Below are positions 1-7,412 of a stretch of DNA of 64,000 bases, in pieces. How positions within the stretch are numbered: the first letter of the stretch is position 1; every line of letters starts with the position of its first letter. The notes below the pieces were generated by a model. It had not been told where the DNA came from. It searched no databases and saw only the letters and a program-made list of their open reading frames with translations. The stretch lies in assembly GCF_000353285.1 (NCBI RefSeq), contig NZ_KB731324.1:3552577-3616576 (forward strand). Reading direction: 5' to 3'. Both the position numbers and the translations under genes were made by a program. Source of the DNA: Leptolyngbya boryana PCC 6306. Its GTDB lineage: Bacteria > Cyanobacteriota > Cyanobacteriia > Leptolyngbyales > Leptolyngbyaceae.

Positions 1-162
1 CACACCGAGCCACTTCAAGCGATGATCACGATCGGTTTCATCCATTGCTTCCCAGCCGAGCCGAGCAAAGTGCTCGAGTTCTGCTTTCACCGCAAGACCA
101 TCTTTCTCTGCTTTGAGTTTTTCAAACTTATTGAGGGTCGGTGCTGCAAGGGTGTCTGTCAT
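1..162 (-). CDS. nirA: Ferredoxin-nitrite reductase NirA, N-terminal part (cut by window edge)
   Basis: Only the first 54 codons are inside the window; the reading frame is open to base 1. The translation begins MTDTLAAPTLNKFEKLKAEK and continues through GWEAMDETDRDHRLKWLGV, which I recognise as the conserved N-terminus of cyanobacterial ferredoxin-dependent nitrite reductase. That enzyme is a siroheme and [4Fe-4S] protein that reduces nitrite to ammonium with electrons from ferredoxin. The cofactor-binding part lies outside. The ATG at 162-160 is the only reasonable start. An NtcA promoter sits about 90-130 bases upstream on the same strand, as expected for a nitrate-assimilation operon. Recognition is from memory of the family on a short fragment. 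Confidence 0.88.
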   Translation of the reverse strand, partial: MTDTLAAPTLNKFEKLKAEKDGLAVKAELEHFARLGWEAMDETDRDHRLKWLGV

Positions 163-242
163 GGATTGAGCCTATGAATATAAGGTGTTCCAGAGCGAAC
201 ACAAATCGATATCAACTGCGGAACCGTTTGATGATTCGCGGT

Positions 243-263
243 GATTACTGAGTAAAGGTAATC
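243..263. promoter_or_regulatory. Inverted repeat GATTAC-N9-GTAATC over the nirA -10 box
   Basis: GATTAC at 243-248 and GTAATC at 258-263 form a perfect 6-bp inverted repeat around 9 bases. It overlaps the TAN3T box of the nirA promoter, so a protein bound here would sit on the transcription start region. The LysR-type regulators NtcB or CbbR are possible binders, but nothing in the sequence identifies the factor. Confidence 0.35.
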
Positions 264-296
264 GGGATCACAGAGGACATTCGTATCTGTTGTTAC
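255..296 (-). promoter_or_regulatory. NtcA-activated promoter of nirA
   Basis: A perfect NtcA box, GTA-N8-TAC (GTATCTGTTGTTAC), lies at 283-296. Read on the minus strand it is followed after exactly 22 bases by TACCTT at 260-255, which fits the -10 consensus TAN3T. This spacing is the class II NtcA-activated arrangement known from cyanobacterial nitrogen genes. The direction agrees with nirA, whose start is at 162, leaving a leader of roughly 85 bases. Box, spacing and -10 are seen in the sequence; activation by NtcA under nitrogen limitation is inferred from the family. Confidence 0.85.
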
Positions 297-398
297 AAAA
301 CTTTTCATAATATGACGTTTCTGCATAAAGCCGATTCGTTTTCGTCATCTGTCGGCGGGAAGAGGGGGAAGGGCGTACTTTAGAAATAGTTGTAATTT

Positions 399-462
399 GG
401 TGGGGAGCGGGGGAGGAGTGGGAGATAGAAAGGATTTACCCTACTCCCCACTCCCTACTCAC
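399..462. repeat. G-rich/C-rich heptamer-type hairpin repeat, copy 1
   Basis: A G-rich arm (399-428, units such as GGGGAGC, GGGGAGG, AGTGGGA) is followed by a C-rich arm (440-462, ACTCCCC then ACTCCCT), which can fold back on each other imperfectly. It is the first of at least six similar intergenic elements in this window. The composition recalls short tandemly repeated repetitive heptanucleotides of cyanobacteria. The rest of the 163-492 gap holds the nirA promoter. Confidence 0.7.
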
Positions 463-492
463 TATTCCTCTATCGTTCTTTAGGAGAACCTC

Positions 493-909
493 ATGCGTCG
501 GAGAACATTTCTATCGTGGGCAAGCGTTGGATGGGTCATGAGTCGAGTTCCGGCAGTGTTGACTGCGTTTTTAGCAGCTTGTCAGGGGGGGCAGAAGAGT
601 GCGAGTGGGATGCAGACTGTGGGCAAAGTGGCAGAGTTAGATCAAAAAGGCTTTTTACAGACTGAGTCACCCGCACCGATCGCTGTTGTTCGTAATCCAG
701 CTGATCCAAAATCTCTGTTAGCTGTGAATCCAACCTGTACCCATCAAGGGTGCTTAGTGGCATGGAAGGCTGAGCGTAAAGCGTTTGAATGTCCTTGTCA
801 TGGCTCAGCTTTTGCACCCGATGGCTCGGTACAGAAAGGTCCTGCAACCGCAGCTTTAGCCAAGTACGAGGCAAGCATCGATGGAGAAAATGTGGTTGTG
901 AAATTGTAG
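493..909 (+). CDS. Small exported Rieske [2Fe-2S] protein
   Basis: 138 residues. The N-terminus has a twin-arginine-like motif (RRRTFLSW, residues 2-9), a hydrophobic stretch, and a lipobox-like LAAC ending at C30, so the protein is probably exported and perhaps lipid-anchored. The Rieske cluster motifs are complete: CTHQGC (C82, H84, C87) and CPCHGS (C100, C102, H103). The C87/C102 pair could form the disulfide typical of high-potential Rieske proteins such as PetC. There is no long membrane anchor or large PetC domain, so it is not the canonical cytochrome b6f subunit. Its partner is unknown; a periplasmic or thylakoid electron-transfer role is inferred. It stands alone between nirA (divergent) and a small hypothetical gene. 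Confidence 0.85.
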   Translation: MRRRTFLSWASVGWVMSRVPAVLTAFLAACQGGQKSASGMQTVGKVAELDQKGFLQTESPAPIAVVRNPADPKSLLAVNPTCTHQGCLVAWKAERKAFECPCHGSAFAPDGSVQKGPATAALAKYEASIDGENVVVKL

Positions 910-980
910 TGAAACTTTAGGTAGAGGACGGCTCGATCGCTTTGTTCCACCGTTAGATCAGATCGAATGGAGATGTGATT

Positions 981-1220
981 ATGACTCAAATGGCAGAAAA
1001 AAGCGGCAGCGCAATTAGCGACCTCGAATATGATTTGCTCACCGCCTTGCACAATAAAGCAGAAGCGGTCAAAGCTTATGAAACTTACATTCAAGATGCA
1101 CAACAGATGAATTCTCAGCCCTGTGTGCAACTGTTTCAGAAGTTAAGAGAGCAAGATCAACAAACAGCTCAAGAGATTCGTCATCACCTTCAACAAGTGA
1201 TGCAAAACGGCAAAATGTAA
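981..1220 (+). CDS. Small helical conserved hypothetical protein
   Basis: 79 residues when begun at the ATG at 981, which has a GGAGA ribosome-binding site at 969-973. A GTG at 975 would add two residues but lies too close to that site. The sequence is almost entirely predicted helix (SDLEYDLLTALHNKAEAVKAY, then QLFQKLREQDQQTAQEIRHHL), ends in a basic tail and has one cysteine. It resembles half of a small four-helix bundle. I do not recognise a named family. It follows the Rieske gene by about 70 bases and could be co-transcribed. Confidence 0.65.
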   Translation: MTQMAEKSGSAISDLEYDLLTALHNKAEAVKAYETYIQDAQQMNSQPCVQLFQKLREQDQQTAQEIRHHLQQVMQNGKM

Positions 1221-1277
1221 AACTCGCTTTCTTCTTCTAATTCTGGAAGCAGAAGCGAGCAGCTAGTCAATTTCAGC

Positions 1278-1344
1278 CGGATGGGAAGATAGAAAACAAG
1301 AATCATTTCCAGTTTTCCCTTATCTCCCCATCCCCCACTTCCCC
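1278..1344. repeat. G-rich/C-rich hairpin repeat, copy 2
   Basis: GGATGGGAAGATA near 1279-1291 pairs imperfectly with TATCTCCCCATCC near 1321-1333, and GAAAAC pairs with GTTTTC inside. The 3' arm continues with CCCACTTCCCC. Same class as the element at 399-462, here between the small hypothetical gene and the HEAT-repeat gene. Confidence 0.65.
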
Positions 1345-1471
1345 ATAAAACTCCGACCCTATGCACAATCCGAATCCTCCCGATGCTATTCTCGGAACCC
1401 CTACTTCTCGATCGCCCCTTTCTATGGCAAAGTAAACATCGTGAGAACTGAGATGTGCTAGGGCGAATATT

Positions 1472-2749
1472 GTGCAGAAATTCAGCTACACCGAAATTTT
1501 GGAACGCGCTCAAACCTCGGCTCGTCGCGCGGACTGGGAGCAATTAAGCTTAGACTTACAACTGCTCCTTCTAGGAGATGAGTCTACTCAAGGAACAGCA
1601 CTTTCTGACCCGAATGTGACACCTGCACTTCTGAATCTAGCCATGCAAGTTCTAGAATCCGGAAGTTTCCAAGAACGTTGGGACATTGCAAAAGTCTTTC
1701 CGAATTTCGGCATTGATGCACTTCGGCCCTTAATTGAACTGCTCAAAGATGAAGAAGCTGATCCGGAGTCTCAGTGGTTTGCGATCCGCATCTTAGGAAA
1801 CTTTCATCACCCTCAAGTGGTTGAAACCTTGATTGAGGTCTTGAAGACTTCGCACAGTGAAGAACTCAATTCAATGGCAGTTTCAGTGCTCGCAACTTTA
1901 GGGAGTACGGCTGTGCATGTGATTGAAGAGTTATTGCATGAAGATTCGACTCGATTGTTTGCGACCCAAGCATTAGGACAAATTCGGCGATCGCAGACCG
2001 TGCCCTTGCTGATGCAAGTCGTGAATGACTCAGATGCTCAAGTGCGCGCGATCGCCATCGAAGCGCTCAGCAGCTTTCATTCTCCTGAAATTACTGCCCT
2101 CTTGATCACCGCCCTCAAAGATGTCGCGGCTCCGGTCAGAATTGCCGCAGTATCAGGACTGGGATTTTGTGAAGGGCGAGATTTAGTCAAGCATCTCCGC
2201 CCGTTATTGTTTGATCTGAATTTGGAAGTGTGTCGTCAGGCGGCGATCGCGTTAGGTCGCCTTGCGACTCCCGAAGCTGCAACTGCTCTGTATGAAGCTT
2301 TGAAGTCAGAGTATATGCCAGAAAATCTCGCGATCGACTTAGTTCGTGCTTTAGGATGGATGCCGATCGTGGATGCACTCATCTATTTAGAATGTGTTTT
2401 CATGACAACTTCTGATGAAGGAATTCAGCTTGAGATTGTTCAAACTTTAGGGCGAGTTGGAGAGAATTTACGATCGCAAGCGACTGCCATTTTATTAGCC
2501 TGTCCTACACGTACACCAACCGTTCGGCAAGCCGTGGCGCTTTCTCTGGGGCAATTAGGCGATCCGAATGCGATCGATCCGCTGATCGCGATGCTAGCAG
2601 ATGCTGATGAGGGCGTACGATTGCATGTGATTTCTGCTTTAAAGACATTAGATGCAGAGGTCGCGTATCAAAAATTAGGTCAGATCGAAGCACAAGAATC
2701 AGACTTGAAAACAGGAATTGCGATCGCGCTGCAAGAATGGAGCTACTGA
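1472..2749 (+). CDS. HEAT-repeat protein
   Basis: 425 residues starting at GTG 1472. From about residue 60 to the end the protein is a run of ~30-residue helical repeats of HEAT / PBS-lyase type, for example DAQVRAIAIEALSSF, APVRIAAVSGLGF, LEVCRQAAIALGRL and PTVRQAVALSLGQLGDP. Cyanobacteria have many such proteins. Some are phycobilin lyases (CpcE/F type) and others are scaffolds. I see no feature that marks this one as a lyase, and no phycobilisome gene is near. There is no signal peptide. A protein-protein interaction role is all the sequence supports. Confidence 0.8.
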   Translation: MQKFSYTEILERAQTSARRADWEQLSLDLQLLLLGDESTQGTALSDPNVTPALLNLAMQVLESGSFQERWDIAKVFPNFGIDALRPLIELLKDEEADPESQWFAIRILGNFHHPQVVETLIEVLKTSHSEELNSMAVSVLATLGSTAVHVIEELLHEDSTRLFATQALGQIRRSQTVPLLMQVVNDSDAQVRAIAIEALSSFHSPEITALLITALKDVAAPVRIAAVSGLGFCEGRDLVKHLRPLLFDLNLEVCRQAAIALGRLATPEAATALYEALKSEYMPENLAIDLVRALGWMPIVDALIYLECVFMTTSDEGIQLEIVQTLGRVGENLRSQATAILLACPTRTPTVRQAVALSLGQLGDPNAIDPLIAMLADADEGVRLHVISALKTLDAEVAYQKLGQIEAQESDLKTGIAIALQEWSY

Positions 2750-2877
2750 GGTCGAGAGAACGCTAGAAACTACTGCTTTTGGCTCGACACAACTCATCAA
2801 AAGGGTGAGGAAGCCAGAGTCAGCGAACCTTATTGTGAAGACATATTCGTTCTTTACTAAGGATCGACAAAAGTACT

Positions 2878-3711
2878 ATGGCGCTTCATAAGATTAAGGA
2901 TTTTGACCCCGACTATCGGACGCATTTTGATAATGATGATGTAATTGGGCTTGACTTATATTCTGGCAACGACAAGATCGGTTCAGTTGAGGATGTTCTC
3001 GTTGATGATAATGGTGCATTCCGTTATCTCGTGATCAATACAGGTGTGTGGATTTTGGGTAAAAAAGTCCTGATGCCGATCGGACAAGCTCGAATTGTTT
3101 ATGGCGAACGTCGAGTGTATGCCAACGGCTTAACCAAGGCTCAAGTCGAAGATTTACCCGAATACGACCCGGATCACTTGGTCGGCTACGACTACGAAGA
3201 ACAAGTCCGCGATATCTATCGTCCGAATACAGTCGCAGCGGGCATGACTGCAACCGACATGACCTACGACCAAGACAGCTATCGCTACGAGCATGATCCA
3301 GCGTTGTACAATCTCACCGAAGATCACGACACTTTACGTCTGTATCAAGAGCGCTTAATTGCCAATAAAGCTCGTCGCAAAACAGGTGAAGTGGCAGTCG
3401 GTAAACACATTGAAACTGAAACCGCACGGGTGGAAGTTCCAGTCGAGAGAGAGCGAGTTGTCATCGAGCGATCTCCTGTTACAGGTGAATCAACTGTGAT
3501 GCCGGGTGAAGCAGATTTCCACGAAGGCGAAGTCGCACGGGTGGAAGTCTATGAAGAAGTGCCTGATATCCAGAAAGAGACATTTGTGCGCGAAGAAGTC
3601 CGCGTGAAAAAGGTCGTCGATCATGAAACAGTAACCGCAGAGGATCAGGTTCGCCGAGAAGAACTCGATCTCGACATTGATGGCAATCCGAATGTCGATC
3701 GACAAATCTAA
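2878..3711 (+). CDS. PRC-barrel / DUF2382 stress-type protein
   Basis: 277 residues. Residues ~15-95 form a PRC-barrel domain (VIGLDLYSGNDKIGSVEDVL through LMPIGQARIVY). Residues ~145-265 form a DUF2382 (YsnF/AvaK) domain with the typical LRLYQERLIANK, RRKTGEVAVGKHIETE and PVERERVVIE blocks followed by a highly charged E/V/R-rich tail. Proteins of this type are linked to stress and desiccation in cyanobacteria and other bacteria, but their biochemistry is unclear. It has an AAGGA-like site about 15 bases upstream. It opens a same-strand run with another DUF2382 gene, a CAAD protein and a small hypothetical gene. Confidence 0.87.
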   Translation: MALHKIKDFDPDYRTHFDNDDVIGLDLYSGNDKIGSVEDVLVDDNGAFRYLVINTGVWILGKKVLMPIGQARIVYGERRVYANGLTKAQVEDLPEYDPDHLVGYDYEEQVRDIYRPNTVAAGMTATDMTYDQDSYRYEHDPALYNLTEDHDTLRLYQERLIANKARRKTGEVAVGKHIETETARVEVPVERERVVIERSPVTGESTVMPGEADFHEGEVARVEVYEEVPDIQKETFVREEVRVKKVVDHETVTAEDQVRREELDLDIDGNPNVDRQI

Positions 3712-3743
3712 TTTTGGCTAAGTAACCTCAGTGTTGATGTGAA

Positions 3744-3794
3744 GAGTAGGGAGTAGGGAGTTACCCCCCATCTCCCACTCCCCACTCCCCACTT
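3744..3794. repeat. G-rich/C-rich hairpin repeat, copy 3
   Basis: Tandem AGTAGGG/AGTAGGG heptamers at 3745-3760 face CCCACTC/CCCACTC heptamers at 3773-3792, giving an imperfect stem with a short loop. It separates the two DUF2382 genes and could fold in the transcript as an attenuator or partial terminator. Confidence 0.7.
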
Positions 3795-3836
3795 AAGAAC
3801 CCACAACCCCAACAGATCACTCCCCTTACCCGAATC

Positions 3837-4271
3837 ATGACCTCTCAACCTCACAGCTTACTACCTAGCGAAGAAATCGATCTCACCCCTGAACAAGCCA
3901 TTCGCCTGTTAGAAGAACGATTAATCGTTCGGTCTGATAAGCGGAAGGTTGGAGAAATCGTGGTGCGGAAAGAAGTCGAAGTCCGCATGGTCGAAGTTCC
4001 CGTCCGTCGCGAAAAGCTGATCGTTGAGCAAGTTCAGCCCAAGTATGAGCGACTTGCAGAAATTGATCTCGGACAAACCACTGAAACCGCAGGTTCAGGA
4101 GCCATCGTCTCTGGCGAATTCGACTCTCCCCGTGCGGTCAGCGATCTCTTAGATGCGATCGCAAGAACTCCGGATCACAGTTGTGCTGAAATTCGTGTCG
4201 AAATCAAGCTCAAAGATTCTAAGCATCAAGAGACTTATCAAACTTGGTTCGATCGCTGCCGTAAATCCTAG
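3837..4271 (+). CDS. DUF2382 (YsnF/AvaK-type) protein
   Basis: 144 residues. The DUF2382 core occupies residues ~15-70 (LTPEQAIRLLEERLIVRSDK, GEIVVRKEVEVRMVEVPVRREKLIVEQV) and closely parallels the second domain of the protein encoded at 2878-3711. Here it lacks a PRC barrel. The C-terminal half (~80-144) looks like a small alpha/beta unit. The start ATG at 3837 is the first in frame after the repeat. Its stop is 9 bases before the CAAD gene, so the two are almost certainly co-transcribed. Function unknown; likely a stress-related accessory protein. Confidence 0.82.
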   Translation: MTSQPHSLLPSEEIDLTPEQAIRLLEERLIVRSDKRKVGEIVVRKEVEVRMVEVPVRREKLIVEQVQPKYERLAEIDLGQTTETAGSGAIVSGEFDSPRAVSDLLDAIARTPDHSCAEIRVEIKLKDSKHQETYQTWFDRCRKS

Positions 4272-4280
4272 GAGACATCT

Positions 4281-4715
4281 ATGACGACTGAACTTGAAGC
4301 ACGTCCCGAAGTAATTGATCAAGAACTAATTGAAGCGCGTCGGCTGATGGCTTGGGAGCGCGATCGCGCTCAGATTGAGGACTTTTTCAATGAACCCGGA
4401 AAATATGTTCGTGCATTCTGGCAAGAATATAAGCCGATTATTTATGTCTTAGGTGCTATCTTTACCGCTTTGGTTGCCCTGAAAGTTGTGCTCGGACTCA
4501 TTGGATTTGTGACTGGGCTACCTCTGATCGGTGGACTGCTTGAACTGGTTGGAATTGGCTACTCTGTATGGTTTGCGAACCGCTACTTGCTCAACGCCGA
4601 AACTCGTCAAGAACTTTCCCAAAAAGTAGACGAACTCAAGCAAGAGGTAGTCGGCGCTGCAAGTTCGACTCAAGAAAAGATGCTCGATTCGATCGACACC
4701 CAAACCGTTGAATAA
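4281..4715 (+). CDS. CAAD-domain membrane protein (CURT1-like)
   Basis: 144 residues. An acidic N-terminus with an amphipathic segment (REF around residues 20-45) precedes two adjacent membrane helices at about residues 53-76 and 80-100, then a charged amphipathic C-terminal helix (RQELSQKVDELKQEVVG). That order matches the CAAD domain, first seen appended to cyanobacterial aminoacyl-tRNA synthetases and related to the thylakoid-curvature protein CURT1. A good AGGAG site lies just upstream of the ATG. The isoleucyl-tRNA synthetase in this window has no CAAD tail, so this free-standing copy is separate from it. A membrane-shaping or membrane-anchoring role is inferred. Confidence 0.75.
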   Translation: MTTELEARPEVIDQELIEARRLMAWERDRAQIEDFFNEPGKYVRAFWQEYKPIIYVLGAIFTALVALKVVLGLIGFVTGLPLIGGLLELVGIGYSVWFANRYLLNAETRQELSQKVDELKQEVVGAASSTQEKMLDSIDTQTVE

Positions 4716-4742
4716 TCTTATCCCCCTATTTTGAACATCACT

Positions 4743-4952
4743 ATGCTGCTACAAGAGAAAGAAACAGGTAATTTAGTCGAAGTGCTCGATATCCAACTGC
4801 TGATTGACCCGAATGAAGAAACGATTTCAGCAAAAGATCAAGCGGGTCAAGAAGAACAAGACCCAGAGAAATTTGCGAAAACGAATTTAGTCTTTCCTTC
4901 GGGAGAAGCTCTGCCCCAATGTTGGGTTGATGCAAATTATCGCACTCGATAA
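4743..4952 (+). CDS. Small conserved cyanobacterial protein
   Basis: 69 residues from the ATG at 4743; an upstream TTG at 4731 would add four. The sequence MLLQEKETGNLVEVLDIQLL...FPSGEALPQCWVDANYR matches a short family I have seen across cyanobacteria, sometimes mislabelled acetyltransferase. It is too small for that enzyme and carries no acetyl-CoA motif. It is acidic in the middle and has one cysteine. It follows the CAAD gene by 27 bases on the same strand and probably ends that operon; the 46-bp palindrome just beyond it would be a natural stop. Confidence 0.7.
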   Translation: MLLQEKETGNLVEVLDIQLLIDPNEETISAKDQAGQEEQDPEKFAKTNLVFPSGEALPQCWVDANYRTR

Positions 4953-4976
4953 AGGCTGTACAAATTCATAGGCGTT

Positions 4977-5022
4977 TGAGAGAGGAGGAAATTGAGCGAT
5001 CGCTCAATTTCCTCCTCTCTCA
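4977..5022. terminator. 46-bp perfect palindrome centred on GCGATCGC; likely two-way terminator
   Basis: The 23-base half TGAGAGAGGAGGAAATTGAG + CGA at 4977-4999 is followed directly by its exact reverse complement at 5000-5022. The centre is a HIP1 octamer. It lies between two convergent genes (ends at 4952 and 5032), the usual place for a bidirectional terminator, but no U-tract follows on either side. In RNA it would form an almost loopless hairpin. Confidence 0.6.
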
Positions 5023-5031
5023 TCGCATCAG

Positions 5032-7077
5032 CTACTGCTCTAGCACTGCCTCAACAAATGCCCACTTATCTGCAACTTCTTCAATAATTTTTGCAGTCGG
5101 TTTTCCGGCTCCATGCCCTGCTTTCGTCTCAATCCGAATCAGCACAGGTTGCGTTCCCTGATGCGCCGCTTGCAGTGCCGCAGCAAACTTAAAGCTATGG
5201 GCTGGCACAACGCGATCGTCATGATCTGCTGTAGTAATTAAGGTTGCTGGATAGCTCGTTCCTGCTTTAAGTTGATGAAGCGGTGAATAAGCATACAGTG
5301 CCTTAAATTCTTCTGGATCATCAGGAGAACCATAATCGCTTGTCCATGCCCACCCGATCGTAAATTTCGGAAACCGCAGCATATCTAATACACCAACCGC
5401 AGGAAGTGCCGCACCAAATAAGTCCGGACGTTGCGTCATACAAGCGCCGACCAGTAAACCGCCATTACTTCCGCCAGAAATTGCGAGCTTACTAGCAGAC
5501 GTGTAGCTATGCTCGATTAACCATTCTGCTGCTGCAATAAAATCGTCAAACACATTCTGCTTATTGAGTTTTGTGCCTGCTTGATGCCAAGCTTCACCAT
5601 ACTCACCGCCTCCGCGCAGATTCGGGATTGCATAGACCCCTCCGCGCTCCATCCAAACGAGATTCGCGATCGAGAAACTCGGCGTCAGTGAAACATTAAA
5701 GCCACCATAGCCATACAGACAGGTGAGATTGTTTCCATTCAGTTCTAAGCCTTTTTTATGGGCAATGAACATCGGAACCTGAGTTCCATCTTTACTCTGA
5801 TAAAAAACTTGTTGAACTTCGTAGTCGTGAGGATCGAACTCAACTTGCGGTTGTCGGAATAGCGTACTTTCTCCTGTCTCTAAGTTGTAGCGATAAATCG
5901 TTGTGGGTGTTGTAAAACTCGTAAAGCTATAGAACGTCTCAGTATGACTTCGCTTTCCACCAAATCCCCCCACTGAACCAATCCCAGGCAATTCGACGAC
6001 TCGAATCAATTCACCCTGAAGATTCAGGATCTTAATTTGGCTACAAGCATCTTTGAGAGATGACACAACGAATTGATGACCAAAAAGGCTGACATTATCA
6101 AGCGTTTCAGAAGTTTCTGCAATCACTTCTTGCCATTGGTCACGCTGAGCATTTTCTAAGTCGATCGCAATCACTCGCCCGCGTGGTGCATCAAGATTAG
6201 TTTGAAACCAGCACAGACTTCCTTCAGAGTTGATCAAGTGATAGCTAGCTTCTAGCTGATCGATCAAAGCAACTACCGGAGCATAGGGAACAGTCAAATC
6301 TTTGTAATAGATCAAATTCTTCGGCTCTGATCCGAAGCGGACTGTGATGATCAAGTAATTCCCGTCCTCGGTCACCTCGCCATCTATCAACGCTTCTTTC
6401 TGCTCAGGAAGCTCAAACACTAGAACATCCTCAGCTTGGTCTGTTCCGAGTTGATGGTAGTAGAGTTTATGAAAATAGTTGATGTCTTCAAACTGTGTCG
6501 TTTCGCTCGGTTCAGGATAGCGAGAGTAGAAGAATCCTTGATGATCATGTGTCCAAGCAACACCGGAAAATTTCGCCCACTTGACTCGATCACTTTGATC
6601 TTCTCCCGTCTCCACATCGCGTACATACCATTCTTTCCAATCAGATCCCGAAGTAGAAAGAGCATAAGCCATCCATTGACCGTCATCACTAATCGCAAGA
6701 CCAGACAGCGCGATCGTGCCATCGTCTGAAAGCTGATTTGGATCAAATAAGACTCGCGGCTGATCTTCTAGCGAATTCAACGTATAAAGTACACTTTGAT
6801 TTTGTAAGCCGTCATTTTTGAAATAAAAATAGCGATCGCCAGCTTGAAACGGCGTGCCATATTTCTCATAGTCCCAAAGCTGAGTCAACCGTTGTCGAAT
6901 CGATTCGCGCTGCGAAAGCTGTTCGAGATAGCGAAACGTCAATTGATTTTGAGCCTCAATCCAGGTACGACTCTGCTCAGAATCAGGGTCTTCTAACCAG
7001 CGATACGGATCTGTAACTTCGAGTCCGTGATAGATGTCTTTTTGCTCAACGGTGGGAGTGATGGGATAGGGAAGCAT
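5032..7077 (-). CDS. Prolyl oligopeptidase (S9A)
   Basis: 681 residues from the ATG at 7077. The N-terminal part (PITPTVEQKDIYHGLEVTDP) begins the seven-bladed propeller, and the C-terminal alpha/beta-hydrolase domain carries the catalytic triad: Ser537 in GGSNGG, the Asp in TADHDDRVVP and the His in KAGHGAGK. The enzyme cleaves short peptides after proline, normally in the cytoplasm or periplasm; no signal peptide is visible. The frame is open to 7173. The extra residues (PTPHSLTPPLSLL) come from a G-rich/C-rich repeat and match nothing in the family, so I prefer 7077. An ATG at 7152 with a GGAG just upstream is an alternative. It is a single-gene unit convergent with the small gene at 4743. 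Confidence 0.92.
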   Translation of the reverse strand: MLPYPITPTVEQKDIYHGLEVTDPYRWLEDPDSEQSRTWIEAQNQLTFRYLEQLSQRESIRQRLTQLWDYEKYGTPFQAGDRYFYFKNDGLQNQSVLYTLNSLEDQPRVLFDPNQLSDDGTIALSGLAISDDGQWMAYALSTSGSDWKEWYVRDVETGEDQSDRVKWAKFSGVAWTHDHQGFFYSRYPEPSETTQFEDINYFHKLYYHQLGTDQAEDVLVFELPEQKEALIDGEVTEDGNYLIITVRFGSEPKNLIYYKDLTVPYAPVVALIDQLEASYHLINSEGSLCWFQTNLDAPRGRVIAIDLENAQRDQWQEVIAETSETLDNVSLFGHQFVVSSLKDACSQIKILNLQGELIRVVELPGIGSVGGFGGKRSHTETFYSFTSFTTPTTIYRYNLETGESTLFRQPQVEFDPHDYEVQQVFYQSKDGTQVPMFIAHKKGLELNGNNLTCLYGYGGFNVSLTPSFSIANLVWMERGGVYAIPNLRGGGEYGEAWHQAGTKLNKQNVFDDFIAAAEWLIEHSYTSASKLAISGGSNGGLLVGACMTQRPDLFGAALPAVGVLDMLRFPKFTIGWAWTSDYGSPDDPEEFKALYAYSPLHQLKAGTSYPATLITTADHDDRVVPAHSFKFAAALQAAHQGTQPVLIRIETKAGHGAGKPTAKIIEEVADKWAFVEAVLEQ

Positions 7078-7088
7078 AAGCAAGGATA

Positions 7089-7128
7089 GTGGGGGAGTGA
7101 GGGAGTGAGGAGTGGGGGAATAGGGAGC
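7089..7128. repeat. G-rich heptamer repeat (single arm) at the prolyl oligopeptidase start
   Basis: GTGGGGGAGTGAGGGAGTGA and further G-rich units run across 7089-7128. Only one arm of the usual hairpin is present. It lies immediately upstream of the preferred start of the prolyl oligopeptidase gene and is in frame, so it may supply the leader or a repeat-coded extension. Confidence 0.6.
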
Positions 7129-7222
7129 AATCTGAGCTTGGGTTCTCTCCATTTCTCCACTCCGGAAAATCAATGCAGTTAACTAAGAGAATGTTTGGAA
7201 CGTATCGTTCATCGCATTCACC

Positions 7223-7350
7223 CGCCCGTGATTGAAAATCCGGGCTAGTTGAACGAAGTCCACTAAAGGGACTAAAAACCAATTAGAATCAGGTCTTCAG
7301 TCCTTTGAAAAGGACTTCGCACCGTTAGCCCGGAATTCTATTCCAGGGCG
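7223..7350. repeat. ~128-bp imperfect palindromic element
   Basis: Nested inverted repeats span the element: CGCCCG...CCGGGCTA at 7223-7247 against TAGCCCGG...AGGGCG at 7326-7350, CGAAGTCC at 7254-7261 against GGACTTCG at 7312-7319, and an inner AGTCCTTT-GA-AAAGGACT hairpin near 7299-7316. Together they would fold into one long stem with internal bulges. It fills most of the 335-base gap between the prolyl oligopeptidase and osmoprotectant genes. It looks like a MITE or REP-type element. Similar intergenic sequences occur, to my memory, in other filamentous cyanobacteria. Confidence 0.7.
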
Positions 7351-7412
7351 AGATAGAACGGGGCGAGGAAACTGTTGATACGGTTCAAACGCTCTCTAAC
7401 TAACTAGTCTAC

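Noticed and set aside
399-462. G-rich/C-rich element considered as a CRISPR or small RNA gene
   Set aside because: It has no spacer structure and no promoter, and similar elements recur at gene ends, consistent with a dispersed hairpin repeat.
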